Below are positions 36,267-47,494 of a stretch of 64,000 nt of DNA, piece after piece; within the stretch, counting starts at the first letter, position 1; the number at the start of each line of letters is the position of its first letter. The stretch comes from CAWCKS01 sp963763485. GTDB lineage: Bacteria; Pseudomonadota; Alphaproteobacteria; Rhizobiales; Xanthobacteraceae. A program made the translations under genes and the position numbers. The notes under the pieces were generated by a model, which saw only the letters and a list, made by a program, of their open reading frames with translations, had not been told where the DNA came from and ran no database searches. The stretch is taken from positions 806,001 through 870,000 of the forward strand of contig CAVXOW010000006.1 of the NCBI GenBank assembly GCA_963763485.1, in the 5' to 3' direction.

Positions 36267-36893
36267 ATGACGAGCGAGTGGACGGCTTACCGGGACGGCT
36301 GGCGGCTGGTGGCGCTGATCTCAGCGGTGCTCGTGGTCATGACGGCTGGCGTCGCCGCGGTCAAAGCGTTTGACGTCGACGGCATCCGGATGGCGGTGCG
36401 CTACACCGCGCGCAGCTCACTGGTGCTGTTCTGCCTCGCGTTCTCCGCCCGCGCCGTGCTGACACTGTTTCCCTCGATGTGGTCGCGCTGGCAATTTCGC
36501 AACCGCCGCTACCTCGGCCTGTCATTCGCGATCTCGCATACCCTGCACGCGGTTGCCATCGTCGCCTTCGCAGTCACTGCGCCCGCGGCGTTCGCCGGGA
36601 CGACCTCGACGGCGAGTTACATCTTCGGCGGCATCGGCTACGCCTTCATCGTCTTGAGGGCCGCAACATCGTTCGACTGGACCGCCGCGGCAATCGGCCC
36701 GCGCGCCTGGCGCGCCCTACACCTGGCCGGCGGTTATTACCTGCTGGTGCAGTTCATGGTGAGCTTCGGCAAGCGGACGCCCGACATGCCGCTCTACGGC
36801 CTGTTCCTGGTGCCGCTAGTTGCCGTGTTCGCGTTGCGGATGATCGCCATGAGCCGCCGGCCGAGCGGCGCGCTCACCCCTTCGGCGCGCTGA
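36267..36893 (+). CDS. Ferric-reductase-like six-TM membrane protein
   Basis: 208 residues with about six TM helices. Two helices carry His residues placed like haem ligands: GLSFAISHTLHAVAIVAF and WRALHLAGGYYLLVQFM. This matches the ferric-reductase-like transmembrane domain (YedZ/NOX-type) without a flavin part. The ATG at 36267 is chosen because GGTGGAG ends nine bases before it; starting at the earlier ATG (36249) would put the start inside the operator palindrome. It is probably controlled by the divergent TetR protein. Its last 20 bases overlap the tail of the convergent SDR gene. Confidence 0.75.
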   Translation: MTSEWTAYRDGWRLVALISAVLVVMTAGVAAVKAFDVDGIRMAVRYTARSSLVLFCLAFSARAVLTLFPSMWSRWQFRNRRYLGLSFAISHTLHAVAIVAFAVTAPAAFAGTTSTASYIFGGIGYAFIVLRAATSFDWTAAAIGPRAWRALHLAGGYYLLVQFMVSFGKRTPDMPLYGLFLVPLVAVFALRMIAMSRRPSGALTPSAR

Positions 36894-37728
36894 GCCCGAG
36901 CCGCTTCTCAATGATCCCGTCGACGACGCGCTTCGGCAGCAGGCGTTGTAACAGCATTTGGCCGGGATTGGGCACGATGGCGTAGCGCACCTTCGGTTTC
37001 GGCGTCGTCAGCGCCGTGCAAACGAGCTCGCCAACCTGCCCGGCGTCGAGACCATTTGCGCCGAGCGACAGCATGAAAGCGCGCAGCCGTTCAAGCGCAG
37101 GCAGGTAGGGCGAGTTGGAGAACCTGTTGACATCGACCTGCTCGGCCTTCTGCCAGATCGGCGTCTTCACCGCTCCGGGGCCGATGATGACGACCTCGAT
37201 GCCGAACAGCGCAAGCTCGCGGCGCAGGCTTTCGGAAAAACCTTCGATCGCGTGCTTCGACATCGCGTAGGGCGCCATCAGCGGATTGCCATGCTGGCCG
37301 GCCACCGACGAAATCATCACGATACGCCCTGGTGGACCCTTCAGCAAACGATCGGCGCCGAGCAGAGGTCCGAACGCCTGGGTCACGGTCACCGGACCAA
37401 TGACGTTGATCTCCATCTGGCTGCGGAACTCATCGATGGAGAGCTCAAGCGCGGGACCGGCAACAGCGACACCGGCATTGTTGACGAGGCCGGCCAGCGT
37501 CTCACCACCGAGCGCACCGCGCACGTCACGCGCCGCGGCCGCGACCGCGCCTTCATCGGTCACGTCGAAGACAAGCGGCGTGAAATTGGCGCCAAACTCT
37601 GCCTTCAGCCGATCGGCGTCACCCTGCTTGCGAACGCTGCCGAACACGCGAAAGCCGCGTGCCAGCAGCACCTTTGCCGTAGCATGGCCGATGCCCGTTG
37701 ATGTTCCGGTGATAACGACTGAACGCAT
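36874..37728 (-). CDS. Short-chain dehydrogenase/reductase
   Basis: 284 residues. Classical SDR: cofactor loop VVITGTSTGIGHATAKVLLARG, NNAGVAVAG, the Ser in MISSVAGQ and the Tyr-x3-Lys in APYAMSKHAIEGF. The C-terminal extension (TPKPKVRYAIVPNPGQMLLQRLLPKRVVD) resembles the retinol-dehydrogenase-like or 17-beta-HSD-like group. ATG at 37728 is preferred to the start nine codons earlier because the Rossmann strand begins right after it. Oxidises or reduces an alcohol/carbonyl pair; substrate unknown. It lies 42 bases downstream of ilvC but probably has its own role. Confidence 0.85.
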   Translation of the reverse strand: MRSVVITGTSTGIGHATAKVLLARGFRVFGSVRKQGDADRLKAEFGANFTPLVFDVTDEGAVAAAARDVRGALGGETLAGLVNNAGVAVAGPALELSIDEFRSQMEINVIGPVTVTQAFGPLLGADRLLKGPPGRIVMISSVAGQHGNPLMAPYAMSKHAIEGFSESLRRELALFGIEVVIIGPGAVKTPIWQKAEQVDVNRFSNSPYLPALERLRAFMLSLGANGLDAGQVGELVCTALTTPKPKVRYAIVPNPGQMLLQRLLPKRVVDGIIEKRLGLSAPKG

Positions 37729-37770
37729 CAAGGCTCTCCGTCGGCCGGCCGGCATCCCCCTGTCAAGCGA

Positions 37771-38790
37771 TCAGTTCTTGCTCTTGTCGACCAGCGCGCC
37801 CTTCTTGATCCACGGCATCATGTCACGCAGCTTGGCGCCGACCTGCTCGATCGGATGCTCCGCGAGCTTGGCGCGGGTCGCCTTGAACGAAGTCTGGTTG
37901 ACCCTGTTCTCGAGCATCCAGTCACGGGTGAAGCGGCCGGACTGGATGTCGGCCAGCACACGCTTCATCTCGGCCTTGGTTTCCGCGGTGATGATGCGCG
38001 GGCCGGTGACGTACTCGCCATACTCGGCAGTGTTGGAGATCGAGTAGTTCATGTTGGCGATGCCGCCCTCATAGATGAGGTCAACGATCAGCTTCACTTC
38101 GTGCAGGCACTCGAAGTAGGCCATCTCCGGCGCGTAGCCGGCGTCAACCAGCGTCTCGTAGCCGGCCTTGATCAACTCGACGAGGCCGCCGCACAGCACC
38201 GTCTGCTCGCCGAACAGGTCGGTCTCGCACTCTTCCTTGAAGGTGGTCTCGATCACGCCGGCGCGACCGCCGCCGATCGCCGAGGCATAGGACAGGCCGA
38301 GGTCGTGGGCATTGCCGGACGAATCCTTCGCGATCGCGATCAGGCAGGGCACACCGCCGCCGCGCTGATATTCCGAGCGCACGGTGTGGCCGGGGCCCTT
38401 CGGCGCTACCATCAGCACGTCGAGATCGGGCCGCGGATCGATCAGGTTGAAGTGGACGTTGAGGCCGTGAGCGAACAGCAGGGCCGCGCCCTGCTTCATG
38501 TTGCCGTGCAGCTGCTCGCGGTAGATGTCGCCCTGCAATTCGTCGGGCGTCAGCATCATCATGACGTCGGCCCACTTGGCGGCCTCGGCTACCTCCATCA
38601 CCTTGAACTTCTCGGCTTCGGCCTTCTTGGCGCTGGCCGAGCCCTTGCGCAGCGCGATCGCGACTTCCTTGACGCCTGAATCACGCAGGTTCAGCGCATG
38701 GGCGTGGCCCTGGCTGCCATAGCCAATAACGCAGACCTTCTTGCCCTTGATCAGGTTCAGGTCGGCGTCACGATCGTAATAAACACGCAT
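37771..38790 (-). CDS. ilvC: Ketol-acid reductoisomerase
   Basis: 339 residues, the short class I form. Converts acetolactate to dihydroxyisovalerate with NADPH and Mg2+ in valine, leucine and isoleucine synthesis. Seen: CVIGYGSQGHAHALNLRDSG (cofactor loop), MMMLTPDELQ, FAHGLNVHF, VMVAPKGPGHTVRSEY, the metal ligands in DLFGEQTVLCGGLVELIKAGYETLVDAGYAPEMAYFE, and the end block NYSISNTAEYGEY. Intact and full length. It closes the ilvB-ilvN-methyltransferase-LysE-ilvC run on the minus strand, with 96 bases to the LysE gene. Confidence 0.96.
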   Translation of the reverse strand: MRVYYDRDADLNLIKGKKVCVIGYGSQGHAHALNLRDSGVKEVAIALRKGSASAKKAEAEKFKVMEVAEAAKWADVMMMLTPDELQGDIYREQLHGNMKQGAALLFAHGLNVHFNLIDPRPDLDVLMVAPKGPGHTVRSEYQRGGGVPCLIAIAKDSSGNAHDLGLSYASAIGGGRAGVIETTFKEECETDLFGEQTVLCGGLVELIKAGYETLVDAGYAPEMAYFECLHEVKLIVDLIYEGGIANMNYSISNTAEYGEYVTGPRIITAETKAEMKRVLADIQSGRFTRDWMLENRVNQTSFKATRAKLAEHPIEQVGAKLRDMMPWIKKGALVDKSKN

Positions 38791-38886
38791 AGCTTTTCCC
38801 CTTGCGGATGGTCATTGGTTCAATTTGGAAGGCTTGGTGACGAAAGAACGCGTCGCGGTCAAGATGCTGTTCGGCCTCATCGTGTG

Positions 38887-39495
38887 TCAGCTCTCGGTCA
38901 GCACCGGATAGAGCGAAGCCATCAGCAACAGCGCCATCACGACATTGAAGATACGTACCGCCCGCGGCGACGACACGATCGGCTGCATGGCGGTGCCGAA
39001 AAACGCCCACGTCGTCGACGAGGTCAACCCGACCAGGAGCGACAGCGACGCCAGGATGATCATGTTCCGCGGATACGGCGCGATCGCCGCATACGCGGTG
39101 ATAGTGCCAGCCACGATCACCCAGCCCTTGACGTTGATCCACTGGAACAGCGCGGCGCCGAGAAACGTCATCGGCCGGCCCGATGACTCCTTCTCGGGAC
39201 CGGTGGGCTTCGCCAGTGCGATCACGATCGCAAGATAAAGCAGGTAGGCGGCGCCGGCGTATTTCAGCACCGTCTGCAGCAGCGGATAGTTGGAAAATAC
39301 CGCGCCCATGCCGAGCCCGACAATCAGGACCAGGAAAGCGAAGCCGAGCGTGATGCCGGCGATATGCGGTACCGTGCGCCGGAAGCCGTAGTTCAGGCCC
39401 GACGACAGCAGCATGATGTTGTTCGGCCCCGGCGTGTAGAACGAGGCGATGGCAAAGCCCATGAAGGCGATGGTCAGCTCGCGCGACATGCTCAA
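38887..39495 (-). CDS. LysE/RhtB family amino-acid exporter
   Basis: 202 residues, six TM helices. Seen: the family start FMGFAIASFYTPGPNNIMLLSSGLNYGFRRTVPHIAGITLGF. It exports an amino acid or related compound across the inner membrane. Starts at 39495 (MSMSREL) or 39489 are equally possible. Placed between ilvN and ilvC it may export branched-chain amino acids or their precursors, but LysE homologues do not reveal their substrate by sequence. Confidence 0.88.
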   Translation of the reverse strand: MSMSRELTIAFMGFAIASFYTPGPNNIMLLSSGLNYGFRRTVPHIAGITLGFAFLVLIVGLGMGAVFSNYPLLQTVLKYAGAAYLLYLAIVIALAKPTGPEKESSGRPMTFLGAALFQWINVKGWVIVAGTITAYAAIAPYPRNMIILASLSLLVGLTSSTTWAFFGTAMQPIVSSPRAVRIFNVVMALLLMASLYPVLTES

Positions 39496-39523
39496 ACAGT
39501 CTCGTCAGCTGCGGGCGATTTCG

Positions 39524-40240
39524 TCACTTCGACCCGCCGTTGGTTAGCGGCTTCTGCGCCAGATAGGTGCCGTAGACCGGCGCATGGTAGTCGGCCGAGA
39601 TCAGCTGAAACCGCGCCTCCTTCAACAGGCCCTCGATCACCCAGCCGAACGTGGAATGTTCGTCGCGGATATGGGTCGCGACCTCTTCACGCGAGAAGGC
39701 GTGGTTCTTCAGGATGAAATCGGTCCACTCGTCGACCGAGCGTTCGACGCCATCGGGTGCGCAACCGAACACGACGTCGCGGAGAAAAAATTTACCGCCC
39801 GGCTTCAAGGCATTGAACACGCGCGCCATCGCCACCGCCTTCCAGAAATCCGGCAGTTGATGCAGGGCATATTCGCTGACGATGAGGTCAAACGTGCCCG
39901 GCGTATAGGTGAAGCTCAGAAATCCAGTCGCCTGCGTCTTGACCGCGACGCCCTTGTCCGCGGCATGGACTTCGGTGAGCTTCAGCATGGCCGGCGAAAT
40001 GTCGATCGCCTCGACCTTGGCGCCCAACTCGGCCGCCTCACACGCAAGGATGCCTGCGCCGCAGCCGATATCGGCCACCCGCCAGCCTGCCTTGACACCA
40101 AGCCGCACGAGCGTCGCCCGCGCGCGTTCAGTCGCATCGCGCTGCTTCTGGTCATAGCCCGCCGCCTGGTCTTCGGTCGCAAAATCAACCCCGACCTGAC
40201 GGCGATCGTTGTAATACCAGTCGCGCGCAAGCATCGTCAC
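39524..40240 (-). CDS. Class I SAM-dependent methyltransferase
   Basis: 238 residues. Seen: motif I VADIGCGAGILACEAAELGAKVEAIDIS (SAM loop and acidic end), FDLIVSEYALHQLPDFWKAVAM (motif IV region) and LKPGGKFFLRDVVF (motif VI). A GTG at 40240 overlaps the ilvN stop as GTGA; an ATG at 40234 is the alternative. The gene is thus coupled to ilvN, as I recall it being in other Bradyrhizobium relatives. Target unknown; nothing in the sequence says whether it is a small molecule or protein. Confidence 0.82.
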   Translation of the reverse strand: MTMLARDWYYNDRRQVGVDFATEDQAAGYDQKQRDATERARATLVRLGVKAGWRVADIGCGAGILACEAAELGAKVEAIDISPAMLKLTEVHAADKGVAVKTQATGFLSFTYTPGTFDLIVSEYALHQLPDFWKAVAMARVFNALKPGGKFFLRDVVFGCAPDGVERSVDEWTDFILKNHAFSREEVATHIRDEHSTFGWVIEGLLKEARFQLISADYHAPVYGTYLAQKPLTNGGSK

Positions 40241-40780
40241 GTTCCCTCGGCCCCTCGCACGATGGCGGCGACGCCGGTGCGCGACACCTCGACCAGGCCG
40301 AGCGGCTTCATCAGCTCGACAAATTGGTCGATTTTGGCGGTGTTACCTGTGATCTCGAACACAAAACTTTCCGTGGTCGCATCGATCACGCGGGCGCGGA
40401 ACGCTTCGGCCAGGCGCAACGATTCGACCCGCGGCTCGCCATTGCCGCGGACCTTGACCATCGCGAGCTCGCGCTCGATCGAATGGCCGGTCACGCGTCA
40501 TGTCGACCACCCTGTGGATCGGGATCATGCGCTCGAGCTGATGCTTGATCTGCTCGATCACCATCGGCGTGCCCGTGGTGACGATGGTGATGCGCGAGAG
40601 GTGTTTCTGGTGCTCGGTTTCGGAGACCGTGAGGCTTTCGATGTTGTAGCCACGCCCCGAGAACAGGCCGATCACGCGCGCGAGCACGCCGGGCTCGTTG
40701 GCGACCAGCACCGAGAGCGTGTGGGTCTCGTTCGGATCGTGCCGATCCTCGAGGAAGTAGGCGGAAGCGGGCTGGTTCAT
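40237..40780 (-). CDS. ilvN: Acetolactate synthase small subunit, frameshifted
   Basis: Regulatory subunit that gives acetolactate synthase its valine feedback control. The first frame (40780 to about 40496) reads the ACT domain: THTLSVLVANEPGVLARVIGLFSGRGYNIESLTV ... IEQIKHQLERMIPIHRVVDMT. The next frame (40494 to 40237) continues it without a gap: VTGHSIERELAMVKVRGNG ... FVFEITGNTAKIDQFVELMKPLGLVEVSRTG. Length 544 is one over a multiple of three; removing the base at 40495 restores 180 residues. The gene is needed for branched-chain synthesis, so a consensus error is more likely than real loss. Start MNQPASAYF at 40780, 19 bases after the ilvB stop. Confidence 0.9.
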
Positions 40781-40799
40781 GTTGTCTGTCTCTGCCCGC

Positions 40800-42574
<1,775 letters not shown>

Positions 42575-42624
42575 GGCTTGCTCCGGGTGCGCCTTGCGGC
42601 GCGGTCTTGGTCATTTCAGGCAAT

Positions 42625-42646
42625 AAAAAAGGGCCCTGAAGGCCCT
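42625..42646 (-). terminator. Intrinsic terminator of the ilvB attenuator
   Basis: Read on the minus strand: AGGGCC, loop TTCAG, GGCCCT, then a run of six T. A G+C-rich 6-bp stem followed directly by the T-run is a textbook rho-independent terminator, and it lies about 50 bases before the ilvB ATG, where it would stop the operon unless prevented. Confidence 0.9.
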
Positions 42647-42694
42647 GTGCACCGCTTGAGTTTATGACGGCCTCAGCCGTCCCCAGCGGTGCAC
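42647..42694 (-). promoter_or_regulatory. Nested pause/antitermination hairpins of the ilvB leader
   Basis: A perfect 10-bp inverted repeat GTGCACCGCT (42685-42694, minus-strand reading) and AGCGGTGCAC (42647-42656) encloses a second perfect hairpin GACGGC-TGAG-GCCGTC (42666-42681). The large stem ends right against the terminator stem. Stalling of a ribosome on the leader peptide would cover the promoter-proximal arm of the large stem. The competing antiterminator pairing is not fully clear by eye. Confidence 0.75.
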
Positions 42695-42738
42695 CAGGGT
42701 ACGACGATAAGGACGAGTTTGGTAATTTTGTTGCGCAC
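42673..42738 (-). CDS. ilvB operon leader peptide (branched-chain attenuator)
   Basis: A 21-residue reading frame starting at GTG 42738 and ending at TGA 42673. The middle is KLVLIVVP: six successive Leu, Val, Leu, Ile, Val, Val codons, exactly the amino acids made by the ilv genes downstream. The stop lies within the inner hairpin of the leader structure. A TAA lies four codons upstream of the GTG, so this is the only frame start; the ribosome site is weak. Placed between miaA and ilvB, followed by nested hairpins and a terminator, it is a control peptide rather than a functional protein: low charged Leu/Val/Ile tRNA would stall the ribosome and let transcription proceed. Confidence 0.85.
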   Translation of the reverse strand: MRNKITKLVLIVVPWCTAGDG

Positions 42739-42811
42739 GATTCGCCGTTAGATTACGAAGGTTGCGCGGCTTATACCCAGCCCAAGCCGAAAGTCAAGCC
42801 GCAACACTCCC

Positions 42812-43780
42812 TTAGAGTGTATCCCGTGCCTTGCCGGATTGCGATGACGTTTTTGCCACGCTCTTAAGATTTTGAAGATTGTGAGCGTCGGAAGGCGCGA
42901 CCCATTCAAACTCCGGCAGCTGGTGCCTGAACCACGTGAACTGCCGCTTGGCATATTGCCGGGTCTCGGCGCTGCCGAGCGTGCGCGCCTCGTCCAGCGA
43001 GGTCTCGCCCTTGAGATGTTCTAGCAGCGGCGGAACGCCAAGCGCCTTCATGGCCGGCAGCATCGAGTCAAGCTTGCGCGACGCGAGCGTTTTGACTTCA
43101 TCAAGCGCGCCGTTCGTGAGCATGGTCGCAAAACGCTGGTCGATCCGCGCATGGAGCTCCGCGCGATCCGGCGCCAGAAACATCGCATGCACCTCCTCGC
43201 GCTGCAGCAGCGCCGGCAAGCCGTGCGCATGCCACTCGCCGATCGGCTTTCCCGTCGCTTCGAGGACCTCAAGGGCCCGCGGAATGCGGGCGCGATCGCG
43301 CGGCTTCAGCCGCGCGCCGGCAATCGGATCGCGCACGCTGAGCTCGTGATGCAGCACCTCGATGCCGTCGCGCTCGAGCCTCGCACGAATTGCGTCGCGA
43401 ACATCTTGTGGCACCGGCGGTATCGCCGAAAGTCCGCGCAGCAGTGCCTTGAAATACAGCCCGGTGCCGCCGACGAAGATCGGCAACTGTCGGTCCCGCT
43501 CCGCTCGCGCGAGCGCGTTCCGCGCATCGTCGAGCCAGATGCCGACGGAACAATTGACCGCGGCGTCGACATGGCCATAGAGCAGGTGCGGCGCCAGCGC
43601 CTCCTGATCGGGCGTCGGCCGTGCCGTCAAAATGCGCAGGTCGCGATAGACCTGCATCGAATTGGCATTGATCACCACGCCACCGGTGGCGCGCGCCAAC
43701 TCGACCGCAAGCACCGACTTGCCGCTGGCCGTCGGCCCTGCGATAAGCACCGCCCTGACGTGAGCTCTTTCAGTCATCAT
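42812..43780 (-). CDS. miaA: tRNA dimethylallyltransferase
   Basis: 322 residues. Adds a dimethylallyl group to A37 of tRNAs that read codons starting with U. Seen: P-loop LIAGPTASGKSVLAVELA, NANSMQVYRDLRILTARP (the substrate Asp/Gln region), FVGGTGLYFKALLRGL, and the tRNA-binding ETRQYAKRQFTWFRHQ. Starts at 43780 or 43777. Its gene is divergent from serB with only 14 bases between the starts, so the two promoters must lie inside each other's coding regions or upstream genes. It ends 74 bases upstream of the ilvB leader peptide. Confidence 0.95.
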   Translation of the reverse strand: MMTERAHVRAVLIAGPTASGKSVLAVELARATGGVVINANSMQVYRDLRILTARPTPDQEALAPHLLYGHVDAAVNCSVGIWLDDARNALARAERDRQLPIFVGGTGLYFKALLRGLSAIPPVPQDVRDAIRARLERDGIEVLHHELSVRDPIAGARLKPRDRARIPRALEVLEATGKPIGEWHAHGLPALLQREEVHAMFLAPDRAELHARIDQRFATMLTNGALDEVKTLASRKLDSMLPAMKALGVPPLLEHLKGETSLDEARTLGSAETRQYAKRQFTWFRHQLPEFEWVAPSDAHNLQNLKSVAKTSSQSGKARDTL

Positions 43781-43794
43781 CTCGAAACAAAGTC

Positions 43795-44688
<894 letters not shown>

Positions 44689-44709
44689 CTTCAGCTCACT
44701 TCGCGCGCA

Positions 44710-46206
44710 TTACTGCACGTTCAGCGCGACGAAGCGCACCTCACCCTCACCGTTCGACACCAGCAGCAGCGCGGACTTCTTGCCGTCTTTCTTGAGCTGG
44801 TCGACGCGCTTCTTGACGTCCGCAGCATTGCTGACCGCCTCCTGCGCGACTTCGACGATGACGTCGCCGGCGTTGAGCCGCTTGTCGGCGGCGTCCGAAT
44901 TGCTGTCGACCGAGGTCACCAATACGCCTTTAACACTGTCCTTGATCTTGTATTTGGTGCGCAAGTCCTTGGTCAGCGCGGCCAGATCGAGACCAAGCGC
45001 CTTCTGCGTCGCCGGTTTGTCTGCATCGCCGGGCGTCGAGGATTTGGCCGAGGCTTCCTTGACCTGGTCGTCCTCCTGCAAGCGGCCGAGCGTAACCTTC
45101 TTGGTCACCTCGGCACCTTTGCGGACCACCACAACGTCGACCTCCTTGCCAACAGGCGTATCGGCGACGATCCGCGGCAGATCCTTCATGTCCTTGATGT
45201 CCTTGCCGTCGAACTTCACGACGACGTCGCCGGCCTCGATCCCCGCTGGCTTCGCCGGGCCCTTGTCGTCGACACCCGCGATCAGCGCACCGTGCGGCGG
45301 CTTGATGTTGAGGCTGTCGCCGATCTCGTCGGTGACCTGCTGGATCTTGACGCCGAGCCAGCCGCGGCGCGCTTCGCCGAACTGGCGGAGCTGATCGATC
45401 ACTGCGGTGACGGTCTTCGACGGCACCGCAAAGCCGATGCCGATCGAGCCGCCTGACGGTGAAATGATCGCCGTGTTGACGCCGATAACCTCGCCGTTGA
45501 GGTTGAACAGCGGGCCGCCGGAGTTGCCGCGATTGATCGCGGCATCGGTCTGAATGTAGTTGTCATACGGACCCGAATTGATGTCGCGGTTGCGTGCCGA
45601 GACGATGCCGGCGGTCACGGTGCCGCCAAGGCTGAACGGGTTGCCAATCGCGATCACCCACTCGCCGAGCCGCAGCGCGTCGGAGTCGCCGAACTTAACG
45701 GATATCAGCGGCTTCTCCGACTTGAAGCGCAGCAGCGCGAGGTCGGAGCGCTTGTCGCGGCCGACGATCTCGGCCTTGTACTTGGTGCCGTCGTTGAGAA
45801 TGACGTTGATCTCGTCGGCGTCGGCAATGACGTGGTTGTTGGTCACCACCAGCCCGGACGTGTCGATGATGAAGCCGGAACCGAGCGAGTTGACCTTGCG
45901 CGGCTGCAGCCCGCCGCGATCGCCGCCGCCCTGGCCTTGACGGCGGTTCTTGAAGAAGTCCTCGAAGAATTCCTCGAACGGCGAGCCCGGCGGCAGGTTC
46001 GGCATGGCGCCGCCGTCGCCGAGCGACGTCACGGTCTGCGAGGTCGAGATGTTGACGACCGCGTCGATCACTTTCTCGGCAACATCGGCAATGTTTTCCG
46101 GCCCTCGGGCGAATGCCGGTCCTGCCACCAGCGTTGAGGCGAGAACACCGGCGGCGAACGCCAGCGGACGCGCGCTCCGGGTCAGCATTTCGATCGGACC
46201 GTACAT
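44710..46206 (-). CDS. Periplasmic serine protease of the DegP/HtrA (Do) family
   Basis: 498 residues. Degrades or refolds damaged periplasmic proteins. Signal peptide (LAFAAGVLASTLVAGPAFA), then the trypsin fold with His in VVTNNHVIADADE, Asp in KRSDLALLRF and Ser in INRGNSGGPLFNLNG, then two PDZ domains (GWLGVKIQQVTDEIG and the C-terminal KIKDSVKGVLVTSVDSNSDAADKRLNAGDVIVEV). The start at 46206 is chosen because AAGGAG lies seven bases upstream. It follows DUF2065 and hflC on the same strand, the usual protein-quality-control neighbourhood. Confidence 0.94.
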   Translation of the reverse strand: MYGPIEMLTRSARPLAFAAGVLASTLVAGPAFARGPENIADVAEKVIDAVVNISTSQTVTSLGDGGAMPNLPPGSPFEEFFEDFFKNRRQGQGGGDRGGLQPRKVNSLGSGFIIDTSGLVVTNNHVIADADEINVILNDGTKYKAEIVGRDKRSDLALLRFKSEKPLISVKFGDSDALRLGEWVIAIGNPFSLGGTVTAGIVSARNRDINSGPYDNYIQTDAAINRGNSGGPLFNLNGEVIGVNTAIISPSGGSIGIGFAVPSKTVTAVIDQLRQFGEARRGWLGVKIQQVTDEIGDSLNIKPPHGALIAGVDDKGPAKPAGIEAGDVVVKFDGKDIKDMKDLPRIVADTPVGKEVDVVVVRKGAEVTKKVTLGRLQEDDQVKEASAKSSTPGDADKPATQKALGLDLAALTKDLRTKYKIKDSVKGVLVTSVDSNSDAADKRLNAGDVIVEVAQEAVSNAADVKKRVDQLKKDGKKSALLLVSNGEGEVRFVALNVQ

Positions 46207-46353
46207 CTCTATCTCCTTGTAGCGCGCCATGCGCCCGGCGGTGGCGCGGCGCAAACGGCGCGCAAGCTCAGATACGCGATCAACGCAGTGAATAAGGCAA
46301 AAAACCGGCCAACGGATGTAAGTCTAGCCTTTTGATCGCCCATCCCGTTGCCG

Positions 46354-46554
46354 TCAATGGCGGATCACCCAGACCAGGATCAACCCGCCGAACGCCGACA
46401 CAATCCCCATGATGCGCAAGAGGTTGTCGGGGGTTCCAAGCGCGCTCTCCATCGCCCGTTTGACCCAGCCAGGGCCGGCCGCAAGGATCAGGCCTTCAAT
46501 GAAAAAGACGAGGCCGACGCCGACCACAATATCGCTGATGGCAATCGACCCCAT
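46354..46554 (-). CDS. DUF2065 small membrane protein
   Basis: 66 residues. Start MGSIAISDIVVGVGLVFFIEGLILAAGPGWVKRAM, two TM helices, end MGIVSAFGGLILVWVIRH: the standard DUF2065 (YjeT) pattern. Found between hflC and the HtrA-type protease gene, as is usual for the family in this group. The frame opens much further upstream into hflC, but the family start and the position after the hflC stop fix the ATG at 46554. Function unknown. Confidence 0.88.
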   Translation of the reverse strand: MGSIAISDIVVGVGLVFFIEGLILAAGPGWVKRAMESALGTPDNLLRIMGIVSAFGGLILVWVIRH

Positions 46555-46600
46555 CGGGCCTCCGCGGTTGGGTTCGCCTGATTGCGAGGTCGATCGGCCG

Positions 46601-47494
46601 CTACTGGGCGGCCGATGATTTCGCCTTGCCCGTCGGGTCGCCGAAATAGCGGAAGAAGCTGGAGTCCGGCCGCAGCAGGAAACGGGTGTCGTTGCTGCGC
46701 AGGCCCGCTTCATAGGCGTTCATGGAGCGATAGAACGCAAAGAAATCCGGATCCTGCCCGTAGGCCTCGGCGAAGATCCGGTTGCGTTCGGCGTCGCCCT
46801 CGCCACGGATCTGCTCGGCTTGCTGGTTCGCCTCCGCCACGATCACGGTCGCGTCGCGCTCGGCCTTCGAGCGGATTTCCTGAGCGCGCTGCGCGCCTTC
46901 GGCGCGAAGCTCGGCCGCCTCGCGCTGCCGCTCGGTCTTCATGCGCTCGTAGACCGCCTGGCTGTTCTGCTCCGGCAGGTCGGCGCGGCGGATGCGGACG
47001 TCGACAATCGCAACGCCGTAAGCCGCCGCCTGTTGGTCGAGCTGCTCGCGGCTGCGCACCATCAATTCCGCGCGCTGGTCACGCACGATCTGGATCAGCG
47101 TCACTTCGCCCAGCACCCGGCGCAAGGCCGCATTCAGCAAGGTCGCAAGCTGGACGTTCGCGGTCTGCACCGAGCCGACGGTCTGGTAGAATTTCAGCGC
47201 GTTGGTGATGCGGTAGCGCGCAAAGGCGTCGACCACCAGCCGGCGCCGGTCCGACGCGAGCACTTCCTGCGCGGGATTCTCGAGATCAAGGATCCGCTTG
47301 GAGATGCTGATCACACTGTCGAAGATCGGCCATTTGAAGTTGAGGCCCGGTTCCGTGATCACGCGGATCGGCTCGCCAAGGCGGACGACGATGGCCTGCT
47401 CGGTCTGGCTCACCGTGAACACGGCGCTATACGCACCGACCAGCACGACCAGCAGCACCACGAGCGCGGCGATACCTGAAACACCTGATCTCAT
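46601..47494 (-). CDS. hflC: FtsH-modulating protein HflC
   Basis: 297 residues. With HflK it forms the SPFH/prohibitin-type membrane cage that restrains the FtsH protease. One N-terminal TM helix (IAALVVLLVVLVGAYSAVFTV), then the SPFH domain (QAIVVRLGEPIRVITEPGLNFKWPIFDSV ... RRLVVDAFARYRITNAL), a coiled coil (KTERQREAAELRAEGAQRAQEIRSKAERD) and the end motif SSFFRYFGDP. Its ATG overlaps the hflK stop as ATGA, so the pair is coupled. Intact. Confidence 0.95.
   Translation of the reverse strand: MRSGVSGIAALVVLLVVLVGAYSAVFTVSQTEQAIVVRLGEPIRVITEPGLNFKWPIFDSVISISKRILDLENPAQEVLASDRRRLVVDAFARYRITNALKFYQTVGSVQTANVQLATLLNAALRRVLGEVTLIQIVRDQRAELMVRSREQLDQQAAAYGVAIVDVRIRRADLPEQNSQAVYERMKTERQREAAELRAEGAQRAQEIRSKAERDATVIVAEANQQAEQIRGEGDAERNRIFAEAYGQDPDFFAFYRSMNAYEAGLRSNDTRFLLRPDSSFFRYFGDPTGKAKSSAAQ

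Noticed and set aside
44689..44709. Bidirectional terminator between serB and the HtrA-type gene
   Set aside because: Only about 20 bases lie between the stops, with no stem and T-run.
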